Under the pieces are notes generated by a model. It saw only the letters and a program-made list of their open reading frames with translations. It was not told the origin of the DNA and did no database searches. From positions 1 through 17,456 of the forward strand of contig JBOHPP010000255.1 in NCBI GenBank assembly GCA_050731755.1: 17,456 bases of DNA. Direction: 5' to 3'. Below are positions 8,721 to 15,332 of the stretch, one piece after another (the first letter of the stretch is position 1; every line of letters begins with the position of its first letter). A program made the translations under genes and the position numbers. The stretch comes from JBOHPP01 sp050731755 (GTDB lineage Bacteria; Methylomirabilota; Methylomirabilia; Rokubacteriales; CSP1-6).

Positions 8721-9974
8721 ATGAGCCGTCGAGCTGGGGCGGGCACGGCGCGACGCGCGGCCGTCGTGCTCGCGGCGGCGACGCTCCTGGCGCTCGGCTG
8801 CGCCGGCCGCAGCCGGCTCGACCTTGTCTCCGGCGACCTGGCCGGGAATGACATCGCGTCGCTGGTAGACTCCAAGCCGGCGCGGCGCTTGCTGGCCGAT
8901 ATGCTGGCGCGCCGATCACTCGATCAGCGTCTCGTCGCCCTGGCGCCGAGCCTCCTCGGCGCGGATTTCGTCGGCAGCGCAGGCCCCGCTGCAGGTCTGC
9001 GGCCGCTCCCCGACCAGGCGCGGCTTCGGGAACTGGCGCAGCAGGTTTCGCTCGACTTCGCCGCGCTCGCCTTCGCCCGGGCACTCGGCGCCGATGAGCG
9101 GAGTCGCGCGGTGCAAGCGGCCTTCGACTACGCGCTGCGCGAGGGCGCCGGGCGCTCCGAGGAAGTCCTGCGGCGGCCCAACGCCTTCCCCTACACCGTG
9201 CTCTTCGCCCCGGCCTGGCTCTACCGCAGCCATCCCGAGACCGGCGCCGATTTCGTACGCCAGCGGCGGCTCCTCGACCGGCTGGGAATCCCCAATCGGC
9301 TGATTGCGACCCCCGAGAGCGGCTCGGTCGAGGACAACGCCTCGACCATCGCCGCGGCGGTACGCGAGGCGGCCCGCGACATGAGGGATTTGATTCTGGT
9401 CAGCACCAGCAAGTCCGGAGCGGAGGTCGCTCTGGCGCTCTCCCGCGTGCTCGCGCCCGAAGAGACGGCCCGCGTCGCCGGATGGCTCAACGCGGGGGGC
9501 GCGCTCGGCGGCACGCCCCACGCCGACTCCGCCTTGCGCCCACCCACCTCGTGGCTCACCCGGAGCGTGTTTTGGCTCACCGGCTGGAACCGGGCCGGCG
9601 TGACCTCCATGGCGACAAGGCCGAGCCGCCAGCGCCTGGAGGGCGCCCAGCTGCCGGATTCCATCGCGGTGGTCAACTTGGTCGCCGTGCCCCTGTCGGG
9701 AACCGTGAGTCTCAAGGTGTACTGGGGCTACAAGGCTCTCCGTCGCCATGGCCCCAACGACGGCGTGGTGCTGCTGGCAGACGCCGTCTGGCCAGGGGGA
9801 ACCAACCTTGTCGCTCTCGGCTCCGATCACATCTTCGCCGCGCTGCAGGAGGACGCGCACGCCCTCGCCCTGCTGCGCGCCCTGGACGTCGCGATCCGGC
9901 TCCATGCAGCGCCGGGCGCGCGCGGGGCGTGGCCGCGCACCCACGGCGTGCCCATCCCGTTTCCGATGCCCTAA
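8721..9974 (+). CDS. Lipoprotein with an alpha/beta-hydrolase-like core
   Basis: This 417-residue protein has a basic N-terminus, a hydrophobic stretch and the lipobox LALGC (Cys27), so it should be lipid-anchored. Ala follows the Cys, which by the E. coli rule favours the outer membrane. Residues about 157-380 look like an alpha/beta hydrolase: a strand (YTVLFAPAWLYRSHPETGAD), a second strand ending IATPESGSVEDNA, then DLILVSTSKSG, where Ser230 would sit at the nucleophile elbow. Asp354 (LLADAVWPGG) and His370 (GSDHIFA) are in plausible acid and histidine positions. The elbow reads S-x-S-x-S-G instead of the usual G-x-S-x-G, so activity is uncertain. An esterase or lipase of the cell envelope is possible, substrate unknown. 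It lies 29 bases after the SurA-like gene, probably in the same transcript, and ends GVPIPFPMP, very like that neighbour. ATG 8721 has no clear Shine-Dalgarno. Confidence 0.6.
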   Translation: MSRRAGAGTARRAAVVLAAATLLALGCAGRSRLDLVSGDLAGNDIASLVDSKPARRLLADMLARRSLDQRLVALAPSLLGADFVGSAGPAAGLRPLPDQARLRELAQQVSLDFAALAFARALGADERSRAVQAAFDYALREGAGRSEEVLRRPNAFPYTVLFAPAWLYRSHPETGADFVRQRRLLDRLGIPNRLIATPESGSVEDNASTIAAAVREAARDMRDLILVSTSKSGAEVALALSRVLAPEETARVAGWLNAGGALGGTPHADSALRPPTSWLTRSVFWLTGWNRAGVTSMATRPSRQRLEGAQLPDSIAVVNLVAVPLSGTVSLKVYWGYKALRRHGPNDGVVLLADAVWPGGTNLVALGSDHIFAALQEDAHALALLRALDVAIRLHAAPGARGAWPRTHGVPIPFPMP

Positions 9975-10037
9975 AATCGGGCCATGCGATGGGTTGCAGG
10001 CCCACACCTCGCCCATCCCGGCGACCCCCTGACGCTC

Positions 10038-10829
10038 ATGAAGCCAATCGCGGCAGCCTTCATGGCCGTGCTGGTGCTTGTGACACCGGCGTGGCCGGCC
10101 GCCGAGGAGGAGGAGGTCAACAACGGCCAGGACATCACCCGGCCGCTCCGCCGCGTGGACCTTCGCTACCAGTACCAGAACCTGCCACCCCACGAGAACG
10201 ACAATGAGCATTCGTACACCATTGGAGGTGACCTTCCCTTCGCGCTGGCTCCGGGCTGGGCGCTGGGGACACGAATCGAGCTGCCACGGATTCTCACCGA
10301 CGCGCCGGAGGGCGATCTCACCCTCGGGGAGGGGGACCTCCTCGTCCAGGCATTGCTGATCCACACTCTGGGCGAGCGGTGGGGTGTTGCGGCTGGCACG
10401 CAGCTCGTCTTCCCCACCGCCCCCGAGGACGAGACCGGTGGGGGGAAGTACCGCATCGTCCCGGCCGTGGCCGTCCGCGCGTCGTTGCCGGACCTGGGCA
10501 AGGGAGTCTGGGCTCTCGTCATCGTGCGCTACGACACGGACTTCGCGGGGGAAAGCGACCGGCAGGGGCGCAAGGACCTTATCGTCCAACCCGTGCTCAA
10601 CGTCCCGCTCCCGCACTCCTTGTTCCTCAACGTCATGCCCGAGATCAAATACAACCTCGACGAGGAGCGCCCGCGCGATCGAGGGCGCTGGTTCATCCCC
10701 TTCCAGGTCATGGTGGGCTGGGTCTGGGCCCGCAAGGTGGTGGGATCCATTGAAGTCGGTGTCCCGCTGATCCACGACTACCAGCAGTACGACGTCAAGG
10801 TCGAGCTCCGGTTCGGGTTCTTTTTTTGA
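10038..10829 (+). CDS. Outer-membrane beta-barrel protein (phenol-degradation MetA/transporter-like)
   Basis: The ATG at 10038 gives 263 residues with a clean signal peptide (MKPIAAAFMAVLVLVTPAWP, cut near AA-EEEE). An in-frame ATG at 9984 would add 18 residues ahead of the signal and is unlikely. The mature protein alternates polar and nonpolar residues in about ten strands (for example RVDLRYQYQNL, HSYTIGGDLPFAL, WGVAAGTQLVFPT, RIVPAVAVRASL, FLNVMPEIKYNL, FIPFQVMVGWVW, YDVKVELRFGFFF). It ends in Phe, as outer-membrane barrels do. The general look, including the VFPTAPEDE turn and the repeated GxG strands, resembles the MetA-like transporter group annotated in phenol-degradation clusters. 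What it transports cannot be said. It starts 63 bases after the lipoprotein gene on the same strand and may share its transcript. The gene ends in a run of seven T that encodes the last Phe residues. Confidence 0.65.
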   Translation: MKPIAAAFMAVLVLVTPAWPAAEEEEVNNGQDITRPLRRVDLRYQYQNLPPHENDNEHSYTIGGDLPFALAPGWALGTRIELPRILTDAPEGDLTLGEGDLLVQALLIHTLGERWGVAAGTQLVFPTAPEDETGGGKYRIVPAVAVRASLPDLGKGVWALVIVRYDTDFAGESDRQGRKDLIVQPVLNVPLPHSLFLNVMPEIKYNLDEERPRDRGRWFIPFQVMVGWVWARKVVGSIEVGVPLIHDYQQYDVKVELRFGFFF

Positions 10830-10832
10830 GGC

Positions 10833-10838
10833 TATACT
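10833..10838 (+). promoter_or_regulatory. Possible -10 box (TATACT) ahead of the HtrA-like gene
   Basis: TATACT matches five of six positions of the -10 consensus and stands out in GC-rich surroundings. It begins four bases after the barrel gene's stop and 15 bases before ATG 10853. No convincing -35 box is found at 16-18 bases upstream. If used, the leader would be under ten bases. Confidence 0.25.
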
Positions 10839-10852
10839 CCCGGGCGACGAGG

Positions 10853-11876
10853 ATGCGCGCAACAGCGGGAGCTCTCCTGGCGGCGATCGCCTTGCTGTGT
10901 GTCCCCGCCCCGGCCCTCGCTCAGAACGTCGGCGAGGTCTTTCGGAAGGTCAGCCCCTCGGTGGTGGTGATCAGGGCCAAGGGACGCGAGGTCGCGGGCG
11001 CGGGGCCGACGGGCTTTACCGAGACCGGCGCTGGCGTTCTGATCTCGGCCGACGGCCAGGTCATGACCGCGGCCCACGTGGTCCACGCGATGGACGAGGT
11101 CACCGTCGAGCTGCTGGGCGGCGAGAAAGTCTCGGCGAAGGTGGTCGCCTCGGAGCCGGCGGCCGATCTCTCGTTGCTCAAGCTGGATCGGCTGCCCTCG
11201 GGCGCGCAGTTTGCCCGGCTGGCCGATTCCGACAAGGTCAAAGTCGGCGACCAGGTGATCGTGGTGGGAGCGCCGTACGGGTTGAGCCACTCGCTCAGCG
11301 TGGGCGTCATCAGCGCGCGCTGGGCGCCCAATACCGTCTACCGGGCGATGCCCCTGGCCGAGTTCTTCCAGACCGACGCCGTGATCAATACGGGGAACTC
11401 GGGCGGCCCGATGTTCAACATGGTGGGCGAGGTCATCGGCATCGTCAGCCACAACATCTCCCGAAGCGGGGGGAGCGAGGGATTGGGCTTCGTCGTCACC
11501 GGGAACACGGCCAAGCAGCTCTTGCTCGAGAAGCGGTCGTTCTGGAGTGGGCTGGAAGGCCAGATGCTGACGGAGCGCTTGGGGGACATTCTCAACCTGC
11601 CTCCGGGGACGCTCGGCTACATCGTCAGGGTCGTGGCCAAAGGATCGCCTGGCGAGGCGCTCGGACTGCGGGGCGGAACCACGAAGGAACATCGGTGGCG
11701 AGGATCTGATCGTGGGCGGCGATATCCTTCTCAGCGTGGAGGGTATCCAGATTCGCGGCCCCTCGGACATGATCAAGATCCGGGAAACGCTGAACCGTCT
11801 GCGGCCCGGGCAGCCGTTCAAAACGACGGTGCTGCGGGCCGGGCGCCTGCTTGAGCTGACCGGCAAGATCCCGTGA
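10853..11876 (+). pseudogene. HtrA/DegP-like periplasmic serine protease, frameshifted in the PDZ domain
   Basis: From ATG 10853 there is a signal peptide (about 1-23, ending ALAQ) and a trypsin-like domain with a full triad: His75 in TAAHVVH, Asp105 in AADLSLLKLD, Ser183 in GNSGGP. A single PDZ domain follows (GTLGYIVRVVAKGSPGEALG). Near 11687-11690 the frame slips by one base. The expected continuation IGGEDLIVGGDILLSVEGIQ, and the rest of the PDZ, is in the +1 frame and ends at TGA 11874-11876. As read, translation runs about 55 unrelated residues further to 11854. HtrA-type proteases degrade or refold damaged envelope proteins, and the PDZ senses exposed C-termini. The catalytic domain is complete, so a truncated product could still be active, and a single sequencing error would restore the whole gene. 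An in-frame TTG at 10826 is a poorer start, since the signal peptide fits ATG 10853. Confidence 0.85.
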
Positions 11877-11916
11877 TCGGGATCGAGATTCTCCGCCACT
11901 ACCGAGGGCGGCGGGC

Positions 11917-13131
11917 GTGACCCGAGCGTGGCGATGGCGCGGGCGTCGTTTGGGCCGACGGCCCGTCGTCCTCGCCCTGGTGCTGGCCACGGTGGCGGCC
12001 GTGGCCGTCGCCTTCGCGACCAGTCCGTCGCCGCCCCGACGCATCAGGCTGGCCACGGGCCCGTCGGGCGGCATGTATGACAGCTTCGGCCAGGAGTACC
12101 ACCACCGCCTCGACCGGCTGGGCCTGCAGGCTCGGACACTGTCCACGAATGGCTCGCGGGACAACCTCGAGCGACTCCTTCGCCGGGAGGTCGACGTCGC
12201 CTTCGTCCAGTCCGGCGTCGGCCCGCTGGTGCCGAATGCCCAGGAACGGCTGCGCGCGCTGGCCGCGCTTTACCTCGATCCTCTGTGGGTCTTCCATCGG
12301 CTCGGGCCAAGCATCGACTCGCTGTCGGCCTTCTCCGGACGACGCATGGCTGTCGGGGCACCGGGCAGCGGGACCGAAGCGGTGGCGCGGGCCCTGTTGC
12401 GCGAGCACGGGATCGACACCGCCGTCAACCTGTCGCCGGCCGAGGCGCGCCGGGAGCTCGAGGCGGGGCGCCTGGACGCGGCGTTCTTCGTCACGTCGTA
12501 CCGCGACCCATCCGTGCATGCCCTGCTGCGCCGCCCCGACATCGCGCTCCTGAGCTTTCGCCGGGAGGCCGCCTACGCGCGCAAGGTGCCGGGGCTGCAG
12601 ACCGTCAAGCTGCCCGAAGGTGTCGCCGCGACGCTTTCCCACGCTCGAAGGCGTCGACCTTCCTGTGCACGAGGCGGCCGAGGTCTACCTCACCCAGGGC
12701 GAGTCGTTCCTGTCCCGCACCGTGCCGTACTCGGTATCCGCTGGTGGGGGCTCCTGAAGCTCCTGGTGTTGCCGCTGCTCGTCTGGCTTCCCCTCGTTCG
12801 TATCCTGCCCGAAATCTCCAACTGACGGGCGGACCGGCGCCTGAGCCGCCTCTACGGCGCGCTGCGCCGCCAGGAGGCCGAGATCGCCCGGGCCACGACG
12901 CCGTCACAACTGCACGAGCACCTGGCCGCGCTGGCGGCGCTTGGCGCCACCGCCGAATCGCAAGCCCGCAAGATGGCTCCCCACCGGCACCGAGACCTCT
13001 ACCATTGGCGGCTGCACGTCGCGATGGTTCGCGACGAGGCGCTGAGTCGTCTCGCTCAACTGGAAAAGGAGGGCGAGACCCCGACCGGCGTTCCGCTCAC
13101 CTGGCGAAGCGCGACGGGCCGCCGCGACTGA
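11917..13131 (+). pseudogene. Membrane-anchored TAXI-family (TRAP) solute-binding protein, two frameshifts and an in-frame stop
   Basis: GTG 11917 has a Shine-Dalgarno-like GAGGG eight bases upstream. After a basic start and a membrane segment (about 17-35) comes the TAXI fold: IRLATGPSGGMYDSFG, a VDVAFVQSG strand, ALAALYLDPLWVFHR, and RRMAVGAPGSGTEAVAR. A second membrane segment (LLKLLVLPLLVWLPLVRIL, about 12755-12813) and a charged helical tail follow, as in anchored TAXI proteins that lack TRAP permease partners. Three lesions are visible. An extra base near 12634 throws the stretch TLEGVDLPVHEAAEVYLTQG into another frame. A lost base near 12735 restores the first frame at IRWWGLL. TGA at 12823-12825 sits where relatives usually have Trp, after PEISN. 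Beyond it the frame stays open for 101 more codons (RLSRLYGALRRQEAEIARA, coiled-coil-like) to TGA 13129-13131. It lies 40 bases behind the protease. The usual TAXI ligand is an organic acid or glutamate, but none can be assigned. Confidence 0.82.
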
Positions 13132-13173
13132 GGGTCAGCGCAGCGGACGAAAACACGCCCTCTATCGCCTGAT

Positions 13174-13581
13174 CTACGGGCGATGCTGGCGGATCGCGAC
13201 GCCCGCGATGTCGCTGATTGCCTGGGCGCCGGCGAGGGCGTCGTCCGCCTGGCGTTTCGTGAAGACGGCTGAGGGCACCGCCCCCGCGGGCAGGCCGTTC
13301 GGATAGCGCGGCGGAATGTAGTACTGGTCGAGTTGCTGGGCCACCTCCCGGACTCCGCGCAGCGCTGGATGACCGGCGGTGAGTCCATCGAGCAGCTCCA
13401 CCACGGAGTGCCCGAGCACGACGCGCGCTCCACCCAGGTAGTGGAGCCCCTTGAGCGCCTTGTCGGCCGCCTGCTGGCACATGAAGCAGGCCTGCGCGAA
13501 GAACCCTCCGCGCAGGCCAAGCTCGTCGAAGGCCAGGTCGCTCTCAGCCTGGGCGAGCCAGCGCTCGGCCTCCGCCCTACT
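13174..13581 (-). CDS. HEPN-domain protein, probable toxin of a MNT/HEPN pair
   Basis: Reading leftward, AEAERWLAQAESDLAFDELG, FFAQACFMCQQAADKALKGL, ARVVLGHSVVELLDGL and QLDQYYIPPRYPNGLP form the four-helix HEPN domain, ending in TAG at 13174-13176. RVVLGH (about 13409-13426) is the R-x4-H ribonuclease motif. HEPN proteins paired with minimal nucleotidyltransferases are usually RNases that the partner neutralises. The tyrosine of the R-x4-H-x-Y site, which MntA modifies in the HepT system, is absent here (HSV). The open frame reaches back past the end of the upstream nucleotidyltransferase gene to a TGA, yet contains no ATG, GTG or TTG before Met at 13482, which lies inside the domain. Relatives start MSRAEAERWL; here the codon before SRAEAERW is CAG. 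ATT at 13588-13590 is a rare possibility. The start is therefore undetermined and the gene may be silent. Confidence 0.75.
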   Translation of the reverse strand, partial: SRAEAERWLAQAESDLAFDELGLRGGFFAQACFMCQQAADKALKGLHYLGGARVVLGHSVVELLDGLTAGHPALRGVREVAQQLDQYYIPPRYPNGLPAGAVPSAVFTKRQADDALAGAQAISDIAGVAIRQHRP

Positions 13582-13900
13582 CTGCCGAATGGAGCACCAC
13601 GCCTTCGCGGATCGCGTCGAGGACGAGCGGATTCTCTTCGGCGATCATCCGCTCGAACTCGACCGGAGTGTAGATGAGCAGGTCGAGACGGGGCCAGACG
13701 TCATAGAGGCCCGAAAAGTCCTTGAAGCGCTCGAGAAATGGCCGGGACGTCTCGGCGACGATGATGCGATCGAGGTCGCTCCACTCGTCCGGGTCGCCCC
13801 GCGCGACGGAGCCGAAGGCGATGACTTTTCGAGCTCGCCCGACGTGCGGCGCGAGGCGTCGCTTCAGCTCGTCGAGATCCTGCAGGAGTCGCCTGGCCAC
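13577..13900 (-). CDS. Minimal nucleotidyltransferase (MNT), probable antitoxin of the HEPN partner
   Basis: GTG 13900 gives 107 residues, the usual MNT size. The polymerase-beta-type motif is complete: FGSVARGDPDEWSDLD is GS-x10-DxD, and a third acidic strand, RLDLLIYT, follows. The C-terminus reads PLVLDAIREGVVLHSAE. MNT proteins encoded next to HEPN toxins neutralise them, in the best-studied case by adding AMP to the toxin. The stop TAG (13577-13579) overlaps the HEPN reading frame, so the two are one unit. ATG at 13917-13919 is out of frame by one base with what follows: dropping one G from the GGG near 13908 would give MLDSVDVARRLLQDLDELK. The native start may therefore be that ATG with an indel after it. 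A longer in-frame extension to 14449 is only the antisense shadow of surrounding sequence. Confidence 0.8.
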   Translation of the reverse strand: MARRLLQDLDELKRRLAPHVGRARKVIAFGSVARGDPDEWSDLDRIIVAETSRPFLERFKDFSGLYDVWPRLDLLIYTPVEFERMIAEENPLVLDAIREGVVLHSAE

Positions 13901-13950
13901 GTCGACCCGAGTCGAGCATGCCGACCCGGGCCCATCGGCACCCGCGCTCG

Positions 13951-14820
13951 TTAGGGCAGGAGCACCAGCGGCCCGGTGGTGCGGCGGGCCTCGAGATCGC
14001 GATGCGCGTCGGCGGCGGCGGCCAGCGGATAGCGGTGGCGCAGCTCGACGCGGATCACGCGATCGCGCAACGCCGCGAAGACACGCTGGGCGATCTCGGT
14101 CAGCGCTGTACGCTCCGCGGTGCAGTGGAAGAGTACCGGCCGGCTGAGCGTCAGTGACTTGCTGCCCAGCACATTCGCGTCCACGGGCTCGAGCGGCCCG
14201 CTGGCCTGTCCATAGCTCACCCAGTGGCCGCAAAGCGCGAGTGCATCGAGGTTCTCGGCGACGGCGTCGCGGCCCAGGCCATCGTAGATCACATCCACGC
14301 CTCGGCCGCCCGTCGCCTCCTTCACCGCGTGGGCGAACGCGTAGTCGCGGGTGACGATGGGGAGATCGCAGCCATTCGCCCTCGCGAGTCGCGCCTTGTC
14401 CTCGCTGGACACCGTGCCGATCACCCGGGCGCCGAGCGCCTTGGCCCACTGGCAGAGAAAGAGGCCGACGCCACCCGCCGCGGCATGCACCAGCACCGTC
14501 TGGCCGGGGCCCACGCGATGCGTGCGGTGCAACAGGTACTCGGCGGTCATCCCCTTCAACATCACGGCGGCGGCGGTCTCGTCGTCGACGTCGTCGGGCA
14601 GCACGACGACCTGATGGGCCGGCATCGTGCGCACCCCGACGTAGGCGCCCGGAGGCGCGCAGGCGTAGACGACCCGATCGCCGGGCAGCAGGTGGGCGAC
14701 GCCGTCACCGACATCGAGCACCACGCCGGCCGCCTCCATGCCGAGCGGCGCCGGGCATGACTGGTAGCGCAGCTGGTCGGGGCCGCCGAACCCGGTGACC
14801 ACGACACCGTGCGCTGGCAC
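13951..14820 (-). CDS. NADPH:quinone oxidoreductase-like medium-chain reductase, missing part of its N-domain
   Basis: GTG 14820 gives 289 residues against about 325 for the family. The opening AHGVVVTGFGGPDQLRYQ is typical, but it jumps straight to PAPLGMEAAGVVLDVGDGV. About 35-40 residues that normally lie between, including the EPGPGEVLVRV strand and the GVNFxD segment near the active site, are missing without loss of frame. The rest is normal: AGDRV-like LPGDRVVYA, AAAVMLKGMTAEYLL, VLVHAAAGGVG (the nucleotide-binding AAxGGVG), and GGRGVDVIYDGLG. Members reduce quinones or enoyl substrates with NADPH in the cytoplasm. With this gap activity is doubtful, and the junction lies near 14752-14765. 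The upstream SRPBCC gene is on the same strand. An apparent extension in frame to 15249 is a shadow of that gene. Confidence 0.75.
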   Translation of the reverse strand: MPAHGVVVTGFGGPDQLRYQSCPAPLGMEAAGVVLDVGDGVAHLLPGDRVVYACAPPGAYVGVRTMPAHQVVVLPDDVDDETAAAVMLKGMTAEYLLHRTHRVGPGQTVLVHAAAGGVGLFLCQWAKALGARVIGTVSSEDKARLARANGCDLPIVTRDYAFAHAVKEATGGRGVDVIYDGLGRDAVAENLDALALCGHWVSYGQASGPLEPVDANVLGSKSLTLSRPVLFHCTAERTALTEIAQRVFAALRDRVIRVELRHRYPLAAAADAHRDLEARRTTGPLVLLP

Positions 14821-14862
14821 CGCCGCGCCCGCACCGACGCCAACGGTCGAGGGCCCGTCGCG

Positions 14863-15299
14863 GCCGGCGTAAGTGCGTGCGCAACCCGTCGAATCCCGTC
14901 TGATACACGCCCGTGCCGACCAGCTCGGCGAGCTCTCGTTCCCGGGGCCGGCGGCGCCTCGAACGTGCTCTGCCAGTGCCAGAAGGTGCGCTCGCCGTCG
15001 GTCACGCGCTTGAGCTGCAGGGTGGCCACGTAACGCTGCACCGGCAGGGTCGCGTCCAGAATGCAGTAGGTCGACACGTGCTCCCAGTCGGAGAGCGCCA
15101 GCAACTGCTCCCGGATCCGGTGGCCGTCGCGGAGCGTGAAGCGGCGCACGCAGCCCACCTGGTCCGAGGGCTCGCCGCCTTCGATCTCCGACTCGGCGAC
15201 GGCCGGATGCCAGGCGGCGTGACTGTTGAAGTCGCGCAGCACCGCCCACACGCGCTCGATCGGCGCGTCGATGATCGCCGACCGAGACACTCTGATCAC
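14863..15299 (-). pseudogene. SRPBCC (polyketide cyclase/START-like) protein with a frameshift near its 3' end
   Basis: GTG 15299 begins MIRVSRSAIIDAPIERVWAV, the standard SRPBCC opening strand and helix. FNSHAAWHPAVAESEI and RRFTLRDGHRIREQLLALSD, then WHWQSTFEAPP, follow the ligand-pocket fold of small polyketide-cyclase-like proteins. Near 14942 the frame shifts by one base. The expected end, ERELAELVGTGVYQTGFDGL to LRTHL (about 14870-14942), is in a neighbouring frame. No stop follows promptly and the sequence runs toward the quinone-reductase start, so the native end is uncertain. Relatives bind hydrophobic ligands or are uncharacterised. The gene is divergent from the TetR remnant, an arrangement typical of a regulator and its target genes. 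Confidence 0.7.
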
Positions 15300-15332
15300 G
15301 CGGAGCTACCCCGGACCATTCGTGAACGACGC

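Noticed and set aside
8714..8721. Palindrome TGACGTCA just before the lipoprotein start
   Set aside because: A single eight-base palindrome without a second copy or a known binding family is not evidence of an operator.
9975..10037. Small inverted repeats (GGGCC/GGCCC and GATGGG/CCCATC) in the gap before the barrel gene
   Set aside because: The arms are five to six bases with long loops that exclude each other. This is no more than expected in GC-rich sequence.
10821..10827. Seven-T run as an intrinsic terminator
   Set aside because: It encodes the final Phe codons of the barrel gene and no stable hairpin precedes it (only CCG-GTT-CGG).
996..10862. Long open frames on the - strand (996-2258, 2907-4409, 5303-7618, 8916-10862)
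   Set aside because: They are antisense to well-supported + strand genes, have low-complexity Arg/Ala/Gly/His-rich translations and match no family; such frames are expected in very GC-rich DNA.
12823..12825. TGA read as Trp or selenocysteine
   Set aside because: TGA ends tamB, the Omp85 gene and others here, and no SECIS-like structure was seen right after it. Two frameshifts nearby favour damage or error.
13164..13184. Hairpin ATCGCC-9-GGCGAT between the convergent TAXI and HEPN genes as a terminator
   Set aside because: The stem is only six base pairs, there is no T-run, and it overlaps the HEPN stop.
14913..15332. In-frame + strand extension upstream of the TetR remnant
   Set aside because: It is antisense to the SRPBCC gene and has no TetR helix-1 pattern.
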